64,000 bases of DNA from Hymenolepis diminuta (Eukaryota; Platyhelminthes; Cestoda; Cyclophyllidea; Hymenolepididae), in the NCBI GenBank assembly GCA_900708905.1, contig CAADRB010000015.1, positions 169,444-233,443 on the forward strand, written 5' to 3'. A model generated the notes under the pieces. The model had not been told where the DNA came from. It did no database searches and worked only from the letters and a program-made list of their open reading frames with translations. Both the position numbers and the translations under genes were made by a program. This document shows positions 1 to 11,970 of the stretch, one piece after another (positions within the stretch are counted from its first letter, which is position 1; each line of letters begins with the position of its first letter).

Positions 1-1359
1 CCTGAGTAGAATTAACTTTTCCTGACACCAAGTCTGTATCATTTGTTTATCTATCGATACAGTTGTAAAGACGTCGGAGATATTTCTCAATATTTTAAAG
101 TAAGGAGTATAACCTATATGTGATTGAATTCAATAAATATACCAGGTTTGACATCGGATTAATATTTTTGAGCTTGTTACACATTCAGAATCAGTCTTTT
201 TGGTCTATTTAACCCGTTTATTTTTCAATATATTTACAAAATTGAAACTATTACAAACAACCCTCATTCGTATACATTCATGATAGATATTAGCGAGTTT
301 GAAATTGCAAAAGTTCTACTAATGTACGAATTTACGAATGAGATCATAATTACAATATATTCTTTTGTAAATTGAGAATATTCGGGCACTGTTGCAATGT
401 CTCAATGGTCTATGTGATCGCTAGATATCGCTAGGCCACAGCTAAATTAAACCCGGAGGGAGAGATGACTGAAGTCAGTTACTCCAAGACATTTTATGAA
501 TTCAGCAAGTACCACATACATGTGAAAGTCGTCTTCATTTTATTGCTTTTTGAGGATCAACCCACCTCCGGATCAATAACACATTTGATTCCATCTAACT
601 ATTAAGGTAAGAGTCCGCATATTGATAAGGATAACAGTGTAAGCCACGGTGCACATTGGTATTGGAGGCTTTAGTTGGAAGTGGATTCAATTTGCAACCC
701 CACTATCTAATTCGAAAGCCCATGTTAAGTAAGCAGACTAACTAGAAAAATATGTACCAATCAAAGTTAGAATCGTAGCTATACTTGACCATAATCACAT
801 GCTACACTCTTGTACATTTTATATTTATTGGTTCCCTGTAAAGTCTTTCTTGCTTTAACATTCTTTCATTCTATTTTGCCTGGTCTATAATAAACCATAT
901 AATAAACTCTTATTTGGACCATACTTCATACAATAAGTGATTTAGAGATCATCTATGGGAATTACTCATTCCGAGAAAAAAATTTAGACTTTTTGGCCTT
1001 GAGCTTTTCTTCTCGGCGTTCTGCCACCTATTGAAAGTTTATTTGATGAAAAATGTGTGGAGGTGTTGATTAAAATTCTGTCAATTGGTATCACTAAGAC
1101 ATAGTTGCACATTACTGGTACTACGTGGCTAAGTGTATGCACTAAATATTATTAAAAGCAAAAATCGAATTCTCAACTTTTCCATCTTCGTGTCGGTGGG
1201 GAGCCTTGTATGAAAATTTTAAAAAATTTACTTGTCCTTTTTAGATTAACTTCATATAACTAATTCAAATCATGGTCTTGGAAACATTAATGTGAATAGA
1301 TAAAACAACAGAAAAACATATTTTTTTAACAATCCAAATGATGACATAAGGTGTGTGGA
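1..1359. other. Intergenic, nothing recognised
   Basis: AT-rich DNA with no long frame on either strand and no repeat I could match. Confidence 0.6.
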
Positions 1360-1480
1360 ATTCACAACGCTACCAAGGCCGATCAAGGGAGTCTCGGGTG
1401 GGCTTAAATACTATGAAATTACGACGTATTACCGATCACGTAGCGAGCAAGTGCGATCGTGTGTGTAGAGATCTTCCCGA
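1360..1480 (+). repeat. Dispersed repeat family 1, copy a
   Basis: It shares an identical 18-base core (CAACGCTACCAAGGCCGA) and about 70% similarity over roughly 115 bases with the reverse complement of 4200-4330. It is GC-richer than its surroundings, with several CpGs, and includes a CGATC...GTAGCGAGCA segment matching CGATCGCGTATCGAGCA in the other copy. No known family is recognised and no intact frame is present in this copy. Confidence 0.6.
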
Positions 1481-4199
1481 CTAATCATCGGTCAATATTC
1501 CTACAGCATAACGTTGATTATATTTAATAACTAAGCATGTTGACAGTGAGTTAGAGTTTGCGATGAACTCTCTCGTTCTATACCTTCTTTGTTCTGGCTA
1601 CTCTGGTCATAGCCCAGTTAATTTTGGCGGCAGATTTATGCTAGAGGACTCTGGTAGAGGCTAATTGTACTTATCGGCAACTAGTTGGATATAGATACCA
1701 TTGTTCTAATGGCGTATCGAAGACATTCATATCCATCTAAGAAATCACAAAATCGAGATTGATTAAGCATATAAAACTGCGCTAGTTGAATATCAGGGTA
1801 CGAGTTTTTTTTAATTGGAACAGCTCTAGATTTTTCATGATAGATCTTGAAAAACCAATTCCCCAGGCGGATTTTGAATTATTATTGATAATTTGGATAT
1901 CTGAAATATGCGACAGTGGCGACGTTGATGCTTTATGGACTAAACAATCATAAGTATACGCTCTGAGGTGAGACTTCCAGTCCATATCTCAATCCAAGAG
2001 TGGTATTAGAAAATGTTTTTTCGACGGTCACGTATGTCAAGTGAGTGTTCAGTACATCAATTTTCATTGATGGAGATGTGAAAGGCCAACCGCTCTGGTT
2101 CACTATTCCTAAAGCGTTCGGTGGTAGAATTCGAGTCTCTCATAGGATCTGCTCTAGGACATCTGATCTCTGTCCATATAGAGGGTTACCACTTTCATTC
2201 TTTGATTTTTATTCGTACAATGCAATATCATTCACTGAACACCTGGATGCATAGAATCTGTTAAACCAGATAATAAAAGTTATGGAAGGGATAAACAAAG
2301 TAAAATGTGATAGAGCAAATTTAAATAATAAATTATTGTTATATAATCCATCACAAAAAATCAATTTACTGATATCTTTAATAAAAATCATAATCACCAA
2401 TAAAACATAAAGATTTGTAATTTAGGAGCATATATAATGATGAGAATAGAAGAGGGATAAAAGGTGCAATATAAGCAATCATACTCTAAATTATGTTAAT
2501 ACAATTCGGCTCACTCTAAGAACGCATACAGTTAGCCTAATGGTGAACGTATGTATTATATTTAAAATACAGGTTTATTAAATGGGCGGGTAGATTTTTT
2601 CATTGACAATTTTCCAAGTTGTTCGTGAAGAGAAGCCTTTAAAGGAGAACAAAAAATTTAGGAGCTAGATTAACTTAGACCTAGGGATATCCCCTTACCA
2701 AGGGTTAAGTAATGGTATATTGGGCTTATACAAGAAATGAGAGAAAGTGATGAGAGAGAAGTAAGAAAATATTGGAAGATCGAGAAAATAAGCACAGTGC
2801 ACAGATCCAAATACCAATGGTCCAACCTAGGTCAGCATTCGCACGCGGACGAGCATAGGGGGCTAAAAATAAGGATCATTTCGATTTAAATATTCATGAC
2901 TGTTCGTTTCGGGGATATTTGAGTTTGATTTTAAACAGCTTGTTGATAAACATGTCCATTATCAATCAGCAGGAGCTTGTCGTTATGGCAAATTTGGTTT
3001 GCCTGTCAAGTATGCTAAGTCGCCGTTAGACTCATCACTTCTCTTTTTCAACTTCTGAGTCATCTTGGGTTTTCTCTTAAACCACTCCCCCATTATATGA
3101 TTCCCCACTGTTTTGAACTATTCCAACTGGCTTATCCAGATGTTATCTTACCTCTGGTCCGACTTCGCCTCAACTCTTCTCTCCAACTCCAACCAATCAA
3201 CTCTTTCTGTCGAATTTGCCAATCAGATCCTCTTTATCTGCTGATATTTCCAGCATTTCACCTACCTTCTGCTTATATTATTTTCTCTATAAATCCTCTT
3301 TAAAGTAATATTCTTACTAATTCATTTGCCTTCCTCTTACTCTTTGGAGCTTTCATATGGCGACTTTAATATTTTTCCTGGAAAATGTCAGTAATATTTT
3401 TAAATGCCATTGAATTATGCCACTTATGTGACGATTTAATAATAATTGAATTGCTAAAGATATGGAGCACAAAATAAAATATAACGTGAGGAAGAGTCAA
3501 ATATGATCTAATGGATCATTTGAAAATAATGTTGAGTTGGACTAAATAAAATCAAAGCAGATAAACTTGTTTTATTTGTGATCTTTTAGGATTTACGTCC
3601 GGTTTTGCAATTTCATCAACGTTATATTGTTATCGATTTAAGGATCGGTTATAATTCTTAGTGTTTAAAACTAACAGCTAAGTTGTTTTCGAGTTCCCAT
3701 TTCACATGATTAGTCTTTGGAGTATGCCATGGGCCAGTCTAGAACGTGATTCGTTTGATATTCCCAAAGTAAGTTCTTTCACTGTAATTTCGTTCCCTTT
3801 CATTTGCACAGACACAAAGAAAAATTATTATTAAGAAGAGAATACCGTAGTGGGGCTATCATAGACGAAATCTTCTTATTTATAAGCATTCTATCGAACA
3901 CACAAGCTGACTCATAACTCTGCGCTATTCCAATTGTCCGATGAAAATTTTTTTGTGTATTTGTCCAACGAACAAGGAAAGCAAAACAGCCAACTGTACT
4001 TAGTGTATCTTAATTTAGTCACTATATCATAACTCAACTTCCACGTTTGTTTTTACCCTTTAAATTCTGCTTCCTACATTTCTTTCTTCTTTCTTTCTTC
4101 CATTATATACGTCCAAAGTAGTGGGAACACACGAAGTATCGTGTAGAAAAAGCGTACTGCAAAAATATTTAGTAATTAGGTGCAATTGGCTGGAAAGCT
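1481..4199. other. Intergenic with one pyrimidine-rich patch
   Basis: Apart from the weak frame at 2045-2254, it holds a C/T-rich stretch at about 3030-3300, which creates a spurious 68-codon frame. No gene is seen. Confidence 0.55.
2045..2254 (+). CDS. Protein-like open frame, 69 codons, not recognised
   Basis: GC-richer than its neighbourhood, with mixed codon use. The reading includes FIDGDVKGQPLWFTIPKAF and SFFDFYSYNAISFTEHLDA. An acceptor-like TTCAG precedes 2052. There is no ATG start, so if real it is an exon or a decayed transposon fragment. Confidence 0.15.
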   Translation: MFSTSIFIDGDVKGQPLWFTIPKAFGGRIRVSHRICSRTSDLCPYRGLPLSFFDFYSYNAISFTEHLDA

Positions 4200-4330
4200 A
4201 GTGCACGAGCATCTGCCATGCTCGATACGCGATCGACACCACCTTCGCACTTTCCAGATGGTTCTAGCGCGCACAAGATTCCTTTGGTCGGCCTTGGTAG
4301 CGTTGCACACCCCACAGTACTCCCCCTCTT
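4200..4330 (-). repeat. Dispersed repeat family 1, copy b
   Basis: This is the opposite-orientation partner of 1360-1480. Both long overlapping minus-strand frames here (4484-4176 and 4399-4169) run through the repeat, so neither is taken as a gene, although one frame stays open from Met at 4484 for 102 codons. It is GC-rich relative to its flanks. Confidence 0.6.
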
Positions 4331-4539
4331 GAGCGTTGTTAGATAGCTCAAAGGTAGAAGAATTCTCGATAATTTTGGAAAGGCCCTTAGGTTGAGCATT
4401 CATTCTGTGATGGGAAAAAAGTAATTTATTATCGCTATCGTTATCATCCATGTCAAAACAGAAAATTTTACTATTTTTATTCATGGAGAGCTTCTAAGTA
4501 AGAGAAGTGATGAAAGCGATCTAAGTAATGTCAGAAGGA

Positions 4540-4630
4540 TTTGTGATATGGTGAGAATCAAACCCATACTGCACCTGGACTCTGATATCATCAGGCTGGT
4601 TGCATTTCGATTTTCCTTCATAAGGTTTTA
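4540..4630 (-). repeat. tRNA-like SINE candidate
   Basis: Read on the minus strand, there is an AGCCTGATGATATCAG stretch resembling a pol III A box with D-arm. About 25 bases later comes GGGTTTGATTCTCACC, a one- to two-base variant of the pol III B box (GGTTCGANTCC) in a T-arm-like context. No intact tRNA cloverleaf can be drawn (no matching acceptor stem). A second copy was not found in the window. Confidence 0.3.
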
Positions 4631-5099
4631 TAGTATTATTTTTTTATCTTTACATTGAAATTCCGATTAGCATGTTTCAGGTGATTTCGTAACCGCACTC
4701 TTTTCACATAGCCATTATAGCAGCCATCCATTGTGCAAAAAATTCTATTAGTTTGCGAAATATTTGAGTTTCGGTAATGGTCTGTTCATCTTATACCCAT
4801 TTGCAAAGAGTCAGTGAAATCGGGCTCCCATGCTGCCTATTCCACTTTTTCTCAGACCATTTATTTGTGGCTGCTGTTCTAGAAAGTCAGGATTGATTTC
4901 TAATTAGAATTCTGCATCAAAACTGCATTCTACTTCACATCGAATGTCCTCTTTACATCTAAATTGAGCTGCCCAAGTCATTTCTCTGTATAAAGATACT
5001 TCAGATTTTCCCAATTTCGGTAATTTATTTTGTGTAAATTTGGAAAAAGGTTAAATTTGCTGCACAGGCCCAGTCTTTGATTTATTTTCATACATCTTA

Positions 5100-5880
5100 G
5101 GCAAAACAAAGAGACAAACCTTAAAAAAGAACAGGCTCAACGAAAATTTCTAGGACCTTAGCTCGTGTTTTGACCAAAAATATTTTTAATCTTATAACTG
5201 GCCTGAGCATCACTGGCTGTCTTCTGACCTTTATGGTCTTAAGCCATATGGTATCATCAGCTAGACCCTTATCATTCATGCATAGGAATTCACTCGAAAA
5301 ATGCTATGTTCATCTAACTAAAGATACGAATATTTCAGGTCTGAACCTACGTACAAGCAGACTGCTTTCCCACACAACATTTATATGGCATATTTAACTA
5401 TTATTAATTTGCATCTCCGTAGAAGTTTTCGGTAATGTTCAATCAAATTAGTAATACTACACAAGTCGTCTGCATATTCCAAATCCCCCATTGACCGCTT
5501 GCATCCTGCGAAACTCATGAGTCTGGCTTTCAAATCCTTGCAGATCACGCAGACTTCCTCTAAGTTACGTCTGGATATTATGTTAAAGAACAAAGAATCC
5601 TCTTTACGTCCTTGTCTGACACTCCTCTGCATAGAAAATACTTCATTCGAATACTTTATATGGCCTTTTAGAACCCCTAAAAGTTGTATAATGCAGTTGA
5701 CAATGTTCCCTGGCAGTTTCAGTTTACAGCCTGTTAAAGTGGTAGGAAGGGATAGTAAATCAAAGGTCTTCCTCATGTCAATAAAGATCAGCACTATTCC
5801 ACAATGAGACGATCGATAGCTTCCAGAAGTACTATTCTAACAAAGAGGATAGCCTATTCTGTGGAAGTTTCGGCGCGAGA
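5100..5880 (-). mobile_element. Degenerate non-LTR (LINE) retrotransposon, reverse transcriptase fragment
   Basis: A 137-codon open frame (5794-5381) carries reverse transcriptase landmarks in order: FIDMRKTFD (residues 4-12, motif A aspartate), VRQG (59-62) followed by a same-length but altered block ending LFFNI, and the catalytic YADD (107-110, about 5476-5465). Upstream, frames resembling the 'EQxGF' and 'LLEAIDRLI' type segments continue to about 5880 but are broken by stops. Downstream, a shifted frame toward 5100 resembles the RT thumb/connection (VRRQPVMLRPVIRL). No intact endonuclease domain or 3' tail was found. It is a dead, 5'- and 3'-truncated copy. The LINE clade is not determined. 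Confidence 0.75.
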
Positions 5881-8800
5881 TCCACGTTAGGCGTTTGATA
5901 ATCGTTCACTAATTAAGCCTTTCACTGGCCACTGATGGAAAGTATTTCCCCACCGTGTCAAGTAGGAAAATACTTCGGTAATTAACTAGGTCAGTTCTTA
6001 CTCCCTTACTGATTACTTTGGCATCTACCCAGAACAGAGGTATAGGGATTCGTTAAGGAATTTCAATAAGAAGGTATCTAGTGATAATTCACTCCACTTA
6101 ATAAGTTCAAATCGTAAGCCATTAGTTGCAGGACTTTTTGAAGTTCTCAATTTCCATTTTGCTCTTTTTAGTTTTCCTAGTTACCGTTTTTTATCTTTAG
6201 GCAATTCTGTAATATTTAAGGTTCCATTAGATCGTTCTGCCGATGACTAAATAATTTAGCATAATATTTAGCTGGAGAGATTGGATCAACTACAAATTTA
6301 TTTCATTTCAAAATCTATGAAAAAAGTATGCCGCAGGCATTATGAGTTCTGGAAATTTCGACAACTTTTCTTCTAAGTATATCCTTTTGCATTCAATATA
6401 AGGAAATTGATTTTATTTCAATGACTTTTACATGACAAGTCAGTTAAACACTGTTTTCATAGCTCCTTCCTCTCCACTAATTTACCACACAAATTTCCAT
6501 CAGCCATTTCATATCATGACCTCATTTTTCCGCCTATTCTTTTGTAACAACATTTATCATATCATTGTACGTGTATATATATAAACCTATAATTGGATGG
6601 ACGGGACCGACACTTAAAATAATTTTCTAGTCAATCAGCTCTAAACATTGTGGACGTATGGGCTCAAGCGAAAATTCGAAAACTTAACTCTTATCAAGAT
6701 TCGAAAGATCAATTTCTAAAGTTTGGATTTTAATGTCAGGTCTTGTCACAGAGAATTAAAATTTTTTTCTATTAAGGATCAACTGTCTGTCCAAAAAATC
6801 TGTCTTGCAGTTCTAATTGAAAACAAAATTGCTGAAATATCAAAAGCTGAAGCAATTCATGGAGGTACTATTCATAATTCTGAATATATATAAATAACTC
6901 TACATTAATCGGCTTTGAGTTCAAGAATTCAAGTTTACTTCCAACAAGTTAGCTACGGGTGCTCATGTAAACCGTATGATTATAGTAGGCCATCTTACAT
7001 TCAGTGGAGATTTCGGAAAATGAAATGCACCTGTTAAGCCTTCTTGAAAAAACAATCTTTGTGCTGTCAGTCCTTTTCCAAATGATTTCCCGATGTAGGA
7101 GAACTCTGCAGAACTGAGGATTATTTGGTTAAATCAAATCTCAGGATTGAAGCTACATCGAGAAAGTTACACAGCCATAAAAATCAGACGAGAATTTGGT
7201 GTCAGAATAGGGGAATTGACCTCATATCACTGCACAAATACTAATGGCAAGAAATGCTTGAAAAGACAATCCTGCAAAGCTACTTAGAAAGAGTATACTA
7301 AAGACGCTTGCGTTTTTTTTATTTTCGATGCTTTACATCATTACAGTATGCCTCTTATTATTAAGGAAACATCTTTTGCAATAGCATGCATGCTGGTCTA
7401 TCCAAATCAAATAAAAGTTAATATTTTACAGAGTTAAAGCTTTGAAATTCTTTACAAAAGAAGCAGACATCTCGTCTCCCTAATTAACCAATACTGTTCA
7501 CTTTCTCAGAAGCTTTCCTTTAATTAGGAAGTGCAATTTTGTCCTGAATAATTATAAAATATATTTATTAACTTACATTTACATTAAACCAGAGGATTTT
7601 TTGACGCATTATTAATCTTATTTGGGGGCGTGAAACTTCATGATGGTCAAATTGCTTGACACATTTCACGGAATGTTTTGAATAACATTCATTTTCACAT
7701 GATTCTTTTTTTCACGCCTCAAAGGTTTATGCTTTGTATGACTTTTAAAAAAGAAAAAACTGAGTAAAAGACACGTTATGATTTGTTTTATTTTTACTTA
7801 TATGCAGATAAAATGATTGAAGAAAGGTGATGTAATTTAATGCGAGTATGCTCATTTTAAAGAGTATTCAGAAATTCATTATATACAAAAGCCTTTTGGT
7901 GGCGTATTAGTTACTTTCTGATTCCTGCTTGGGAGAAACACTGAGAAGCTGGGCGGTAGAAAAAAGTGTTCCTTGAGCACCTGTTCCTTGATTTTCCATC
8001 AATGAAGCGGGATGATTGGGGGTAAATTTACTATAAAATTAATATAAAGTACATTAAAGTATCTTTATTCCTTAAAATAAATAGCAATAGCATAGCAATA
8101 TTCACTTCGAATCAAATAGTCTGTAAAGTTTATCAATACAAAGTTTAATTATAGATCTCTCCTAACTTTACCACTTATTTCAAGGGAAATTTCATTAAAA
8201 CGTCTTTATCTGCCCAATAGGATTCTTCAATGAAAGGATGTAAATTGATAAAAGAAGTAGAATCCATGAACAAGCAAAGGAAACCGCGAAATGCTAAAGC
8301 TTTTGAACTATGTGACATACACTGAAATCAGCAAATGTTTCTTACGGTCCCTTATAAAATGGAGATTTTAAAATAAGAGCAAGAGATAAGCAACTAGGAA
8401 ATATTAAAACGCGTCGGATAAAGGCTACTAAGAGCTAAAAATAAAAAGCAAATTATTTTCTTCTTTAATTGCGAAATATCATTCAGTTCTAAGCAGATCA
8501 GTATAACTTCGTAAAATGAAATGTACACAGGCATTCTTTTCATTTAAGTTTAATCGTACAAACCAATCATTAAATAAACACAAAATTGCCGAGTTCCTTC
8601 CCTACATGCAACACTGGGTATAAAAGTAAAATCTCTAATAAAACCATACTGATCTCAAGATAAAGGAGATAGATAAATCAAGATAAATCTAATAAACCCA
8701 TCAGCCAATACGCATTTAATAATAGGGATCTCAAAGCTTAAATAAAGTGCACCCGTCAAATGAAATGCCTTATCAGAGTAATGATGACCAATGGCAGTCA

Positions 8801-9014
8801 CGTCTGAAGTTCAATATTCATCCCTTTTGCGCCCATTGTTGCCATTCAGCGCATGTTATGGAAGATGTGTTGTATTGTATTAGTTTTTTATTCTCACCAT
8901 TTATTATAAATCAAAAACCTTGTAAATACAATCCATGAAGGGCTATAATGCACTAAATTATGGTTCGCCGTGAATGAGCCGTACCATATTAAATATTATC
9001 GTTGCTAGTCTAAC
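5881..9014. other. Intergenic, nothing recognised
   Basis: AT-rich sequence upstream of the LINE remnant. No conserved motif, splice-flanked frame or repeat match was found. Confidence 0.55.
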
Positions 9015-9225
9015 CTACCTAGATGGAAAACAGCATAAATGAATCAAGGTGGCATGGTCTACCGACCAAAAGGCTTTAGATATCGTGGACGTAATCTCAT
9101 ATATGGTCCTGGGGTCAAATTAAACTCTATTCATTATAAGTATATGGACAACTCAATGCTTCCGCAATTCAAGCAGCGAAAGACTTATGATGCTCTGGCA
9201 CGTAATTGTCTTCTTTCCTGTCAAT
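9015..9225 (+). repeat. Dispersed repeat family 2, copy a
   Basis: It aligns with 22720-22960 at roughly 60-65%, mostly transition differences with a few single-base indels, over about 200 bases. Shared blocks include CCTGG..GTCA.ATTA near 9108 and 22820, and a GAC.TTTGATG.T-like block near 9183 and 22880. An open frame 9039-9311 overlaps it but runs past the repeat and is not conserved in frame in the other copy. Confidence 0.45.
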
Positions 9226-11753
9226 TTTATAGTAACCGTTTGATAATAACTTTAATCACATGTTTTCCAACGATTACAATTGTAAAAGAATCTATTGCTG
9301 CATCGGGATAGTGGCAGTAGCAAAACTCACTGAAATATAATTTATTATTCGATATACTCTGTACTTCACAGAATATATGGAAAAGTATAAACCATCTTCT
9401 TTTGAAAGGGACTACGCTTTCACGCGTTTGCAGTCAATTTCTGTCACATGAATTATAAACCCGAATAAAAGGATTGAATGATATAGACTATCGTGGTTGG
9501 ACCTTGCCTTAGGGTTTTTAGACTAATTTCTCATCGATTATCTGCTGGACTATCTAAATAAATACTGTTCGGGTAGTAACATTAAATATCATTTAAATAG
9601 TCTATTTGATTTATATATAACATAACAAAGCACACCTAATGGCGTAAGTGGGAGTAAGTGTTCGACTGTTAAGGAATGGCCAAAATAGCCCTTCGCGAAT
9701 ATCTTACTGTAAAAAGCAGACAGTCATGCTTACGATATGTTATAATATCAAAACCTTAAGATGTTTGATGGCAATAATACTAAAGAGATATGTTTTAACT
9801 ATATCGGATGATAGTCAGCATATTTACAACAGATCACTTTTCGGAAAATTTGATAAGAATATTTGGCTAAATAATCAAATAGAGTAGCATAAACTCATTT
9901 CATTCCAAAATAGACATTCTATACATAGAATATATTCAAGTTTGAGTGGAATCGATTAATTGCATCCTTAGCTATTCTTAAAATGCCCTTGCTAATCACA
10001 TCTACCCCCTCACGGCTGAAAGAAAAGACAAACGAACTTAAGTGACTTGATCAGCAATTCAATTGAGTTGATGATTTACAAGTATTGTAGCTGCATAAAA
10101 GAATATTACTTTACAAAAATGCCAAACTGCTATCTTATAAGTAATGATATATTTTAAAAAGATTGTACGCAAAACAGACTACATATGTTAGATATTGAAA
10201 TCTGCTTTTTTAAATTTAATTATTCTTCAGTACCGGGAACGAGGGAATCGTTGCCGAACAAACGGACGATATGAAGAGGATACAACGAAATATATATTTT
10301 AGAGATATAATAGTAACGTGCATGTCCGCCAGTTGCACAGAACAATGCATATTAAGAAAAAAAGAAACTGTGGTTATTTTTACTCAGCTGAATATGATTA
10401 TTAATAAACGCTTGCCTTCAATAGGTATTTAGATTAATTAATGACAATAAATTAAAAGACACTTTGATGGCTGAATATCCTGAAAAGAAGATTTTTTGAA
10501 GTGCACGTGGTACTTATGTTCAACAACAATGCAACACCGCAATGTTATATTGATTATTAACTTCCACAATCTACGGCGTAGCTGTGTCATAATAGTAATC
10601 TTAAGGTTGAGTTTGCTGAGTCCGATATCACGGATTATAAAGATCGATTAATGCCAGATAAAAAAGCAGGGGAAGTAATCTTTCTTTAAATACTGGAATT
10701 GTGAGAAAATGTCCTCTGAAATTACTTAAATATAAAGAAAAGATTGGAAAAGATATTTGAGCGTCAAATTTATAAGCATAGACAGATGAACTGAGATCTA
10801 AGACTAAAACTACGAAGCATTTTTCCAATTTAATTGTACAATGCGGTGGACGGGTACCAAATCGAATATTGAAATACTTTTGCTAACTACATGACTTGCT
10901 AGAATATCCTAAGGAATCAATGTGACATGACCAATCACGCAATCAAATTAACTGGTCAACAATCTGCAGACATAAACTCACCTAGAAACTCAGGGGCCAA
11001 ATCAGGAAAATTGAGTTTTGAAGATTAGAGACCTTTCAAGAAACTATACTATTCAACCTTGACAGAAATCAACTAAGGTTCAACTTTTCATTTCTTAACT
11101 CCATTATATACTCTTGTCCGACCTCTTTCCGCTTCACCTCTAATTGGACCGCTTCGCTATTTGCATATTCTTACGCAATCCCACGATTAAAACAGTTACA
11201 AGATTTTTGCATTGCCATGAGTAATGATAACACTTGAGAATTATTTATGCCTTAATTTAGTGTGCTACTTGACGACTGACTTCCACGATTATTTCGTTAA
11301 AAGTTTGTAAGATCTTAGCTGTGTAGACTCTTTATTTTTCTCCTAGCGTAATCTATCTATTAATGGACCGTTAGTAGGAGATTATAATTTTATTAAGATC
11401 ACATACATCGTTTTTTTAAATATCTTAATTGACGTTTTAATGAAAAAAGAATGCTTGAGGGAAAAAGTCAAATTCATTCGAAATCGCCTATCGGGAAACA
11501 GCATTCACTAAACTCGGTCTCAAGAACCCACCCACACATTAGATCTTTACTTCACGAAAACAATACAAAGTTCCAAGATGCATAATTTAGTGTGTGAAGA
11601 ATTAGATAAGCCTCTTTCGTATCACCTAGACACTCAAAATTCCGATCAAGTATCTCACAGTTATACTGAGGTGTGTCAAAGTAGTTAAGCGCGGCTTTTA
11701 TCTCTTGCTCATCCGTCAGCACTTTCAATTACTTTGCACTGCGTACACCCCCT
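9226..11753. other. Intergenic, downstream of the MYT1-family gene
   Basis: Frames at 9648-9887 and 10628-10828 are AT-driven and carry no motif. A pyrimidine-rich patch lies at about 11040-11160. Confidence 0.55.
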
Positions 11754-11759
11754 TTTATT
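11754..11759 (-). promoter_or_regulatory. Candidate polyadenylation signal (AATAAA) of the MYT1-family gene
   Basis: A canonical AATAAA on the minus strand lies about 212 bases past the stop codon. The implied 3' UTR (about 11970-11740) is purine-rich on the transcribed strand. AATAAA is frequent by chance in DNA this AT-rich, so the assignment is tentative. Confidence 0.4.
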
Positions 11760-11970
11760 TTTAGGTAGGCGGCCATCACAGTAATTTAGAAATTTTACTC
11801 CCACTCCATTTCTCTTTAGCTTTCTACCTAGTACATTTTCAAAATAAACCCTCTCAATCAATAGCTATTTTCACTTTCACAAAACAGCACCTACATCTAC
11901 ATATCAGTAGATGGAAAGCACTACTCCTCCTATTTAACTCAATACTCAATGTACCTTTTAATGGGATAGC

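Noticed and set aside
4169..4484. Two overlapping minus-strand frames of 102 and 76 codons
   Set aside because: They overlap each other in different frames and run through a dispersed repeat; no known domain is present.
5499..5807. 102-codon plus-strand frame
   Set aside because: It is the antisense shadow of the LINE reverse transcriptase fragment.
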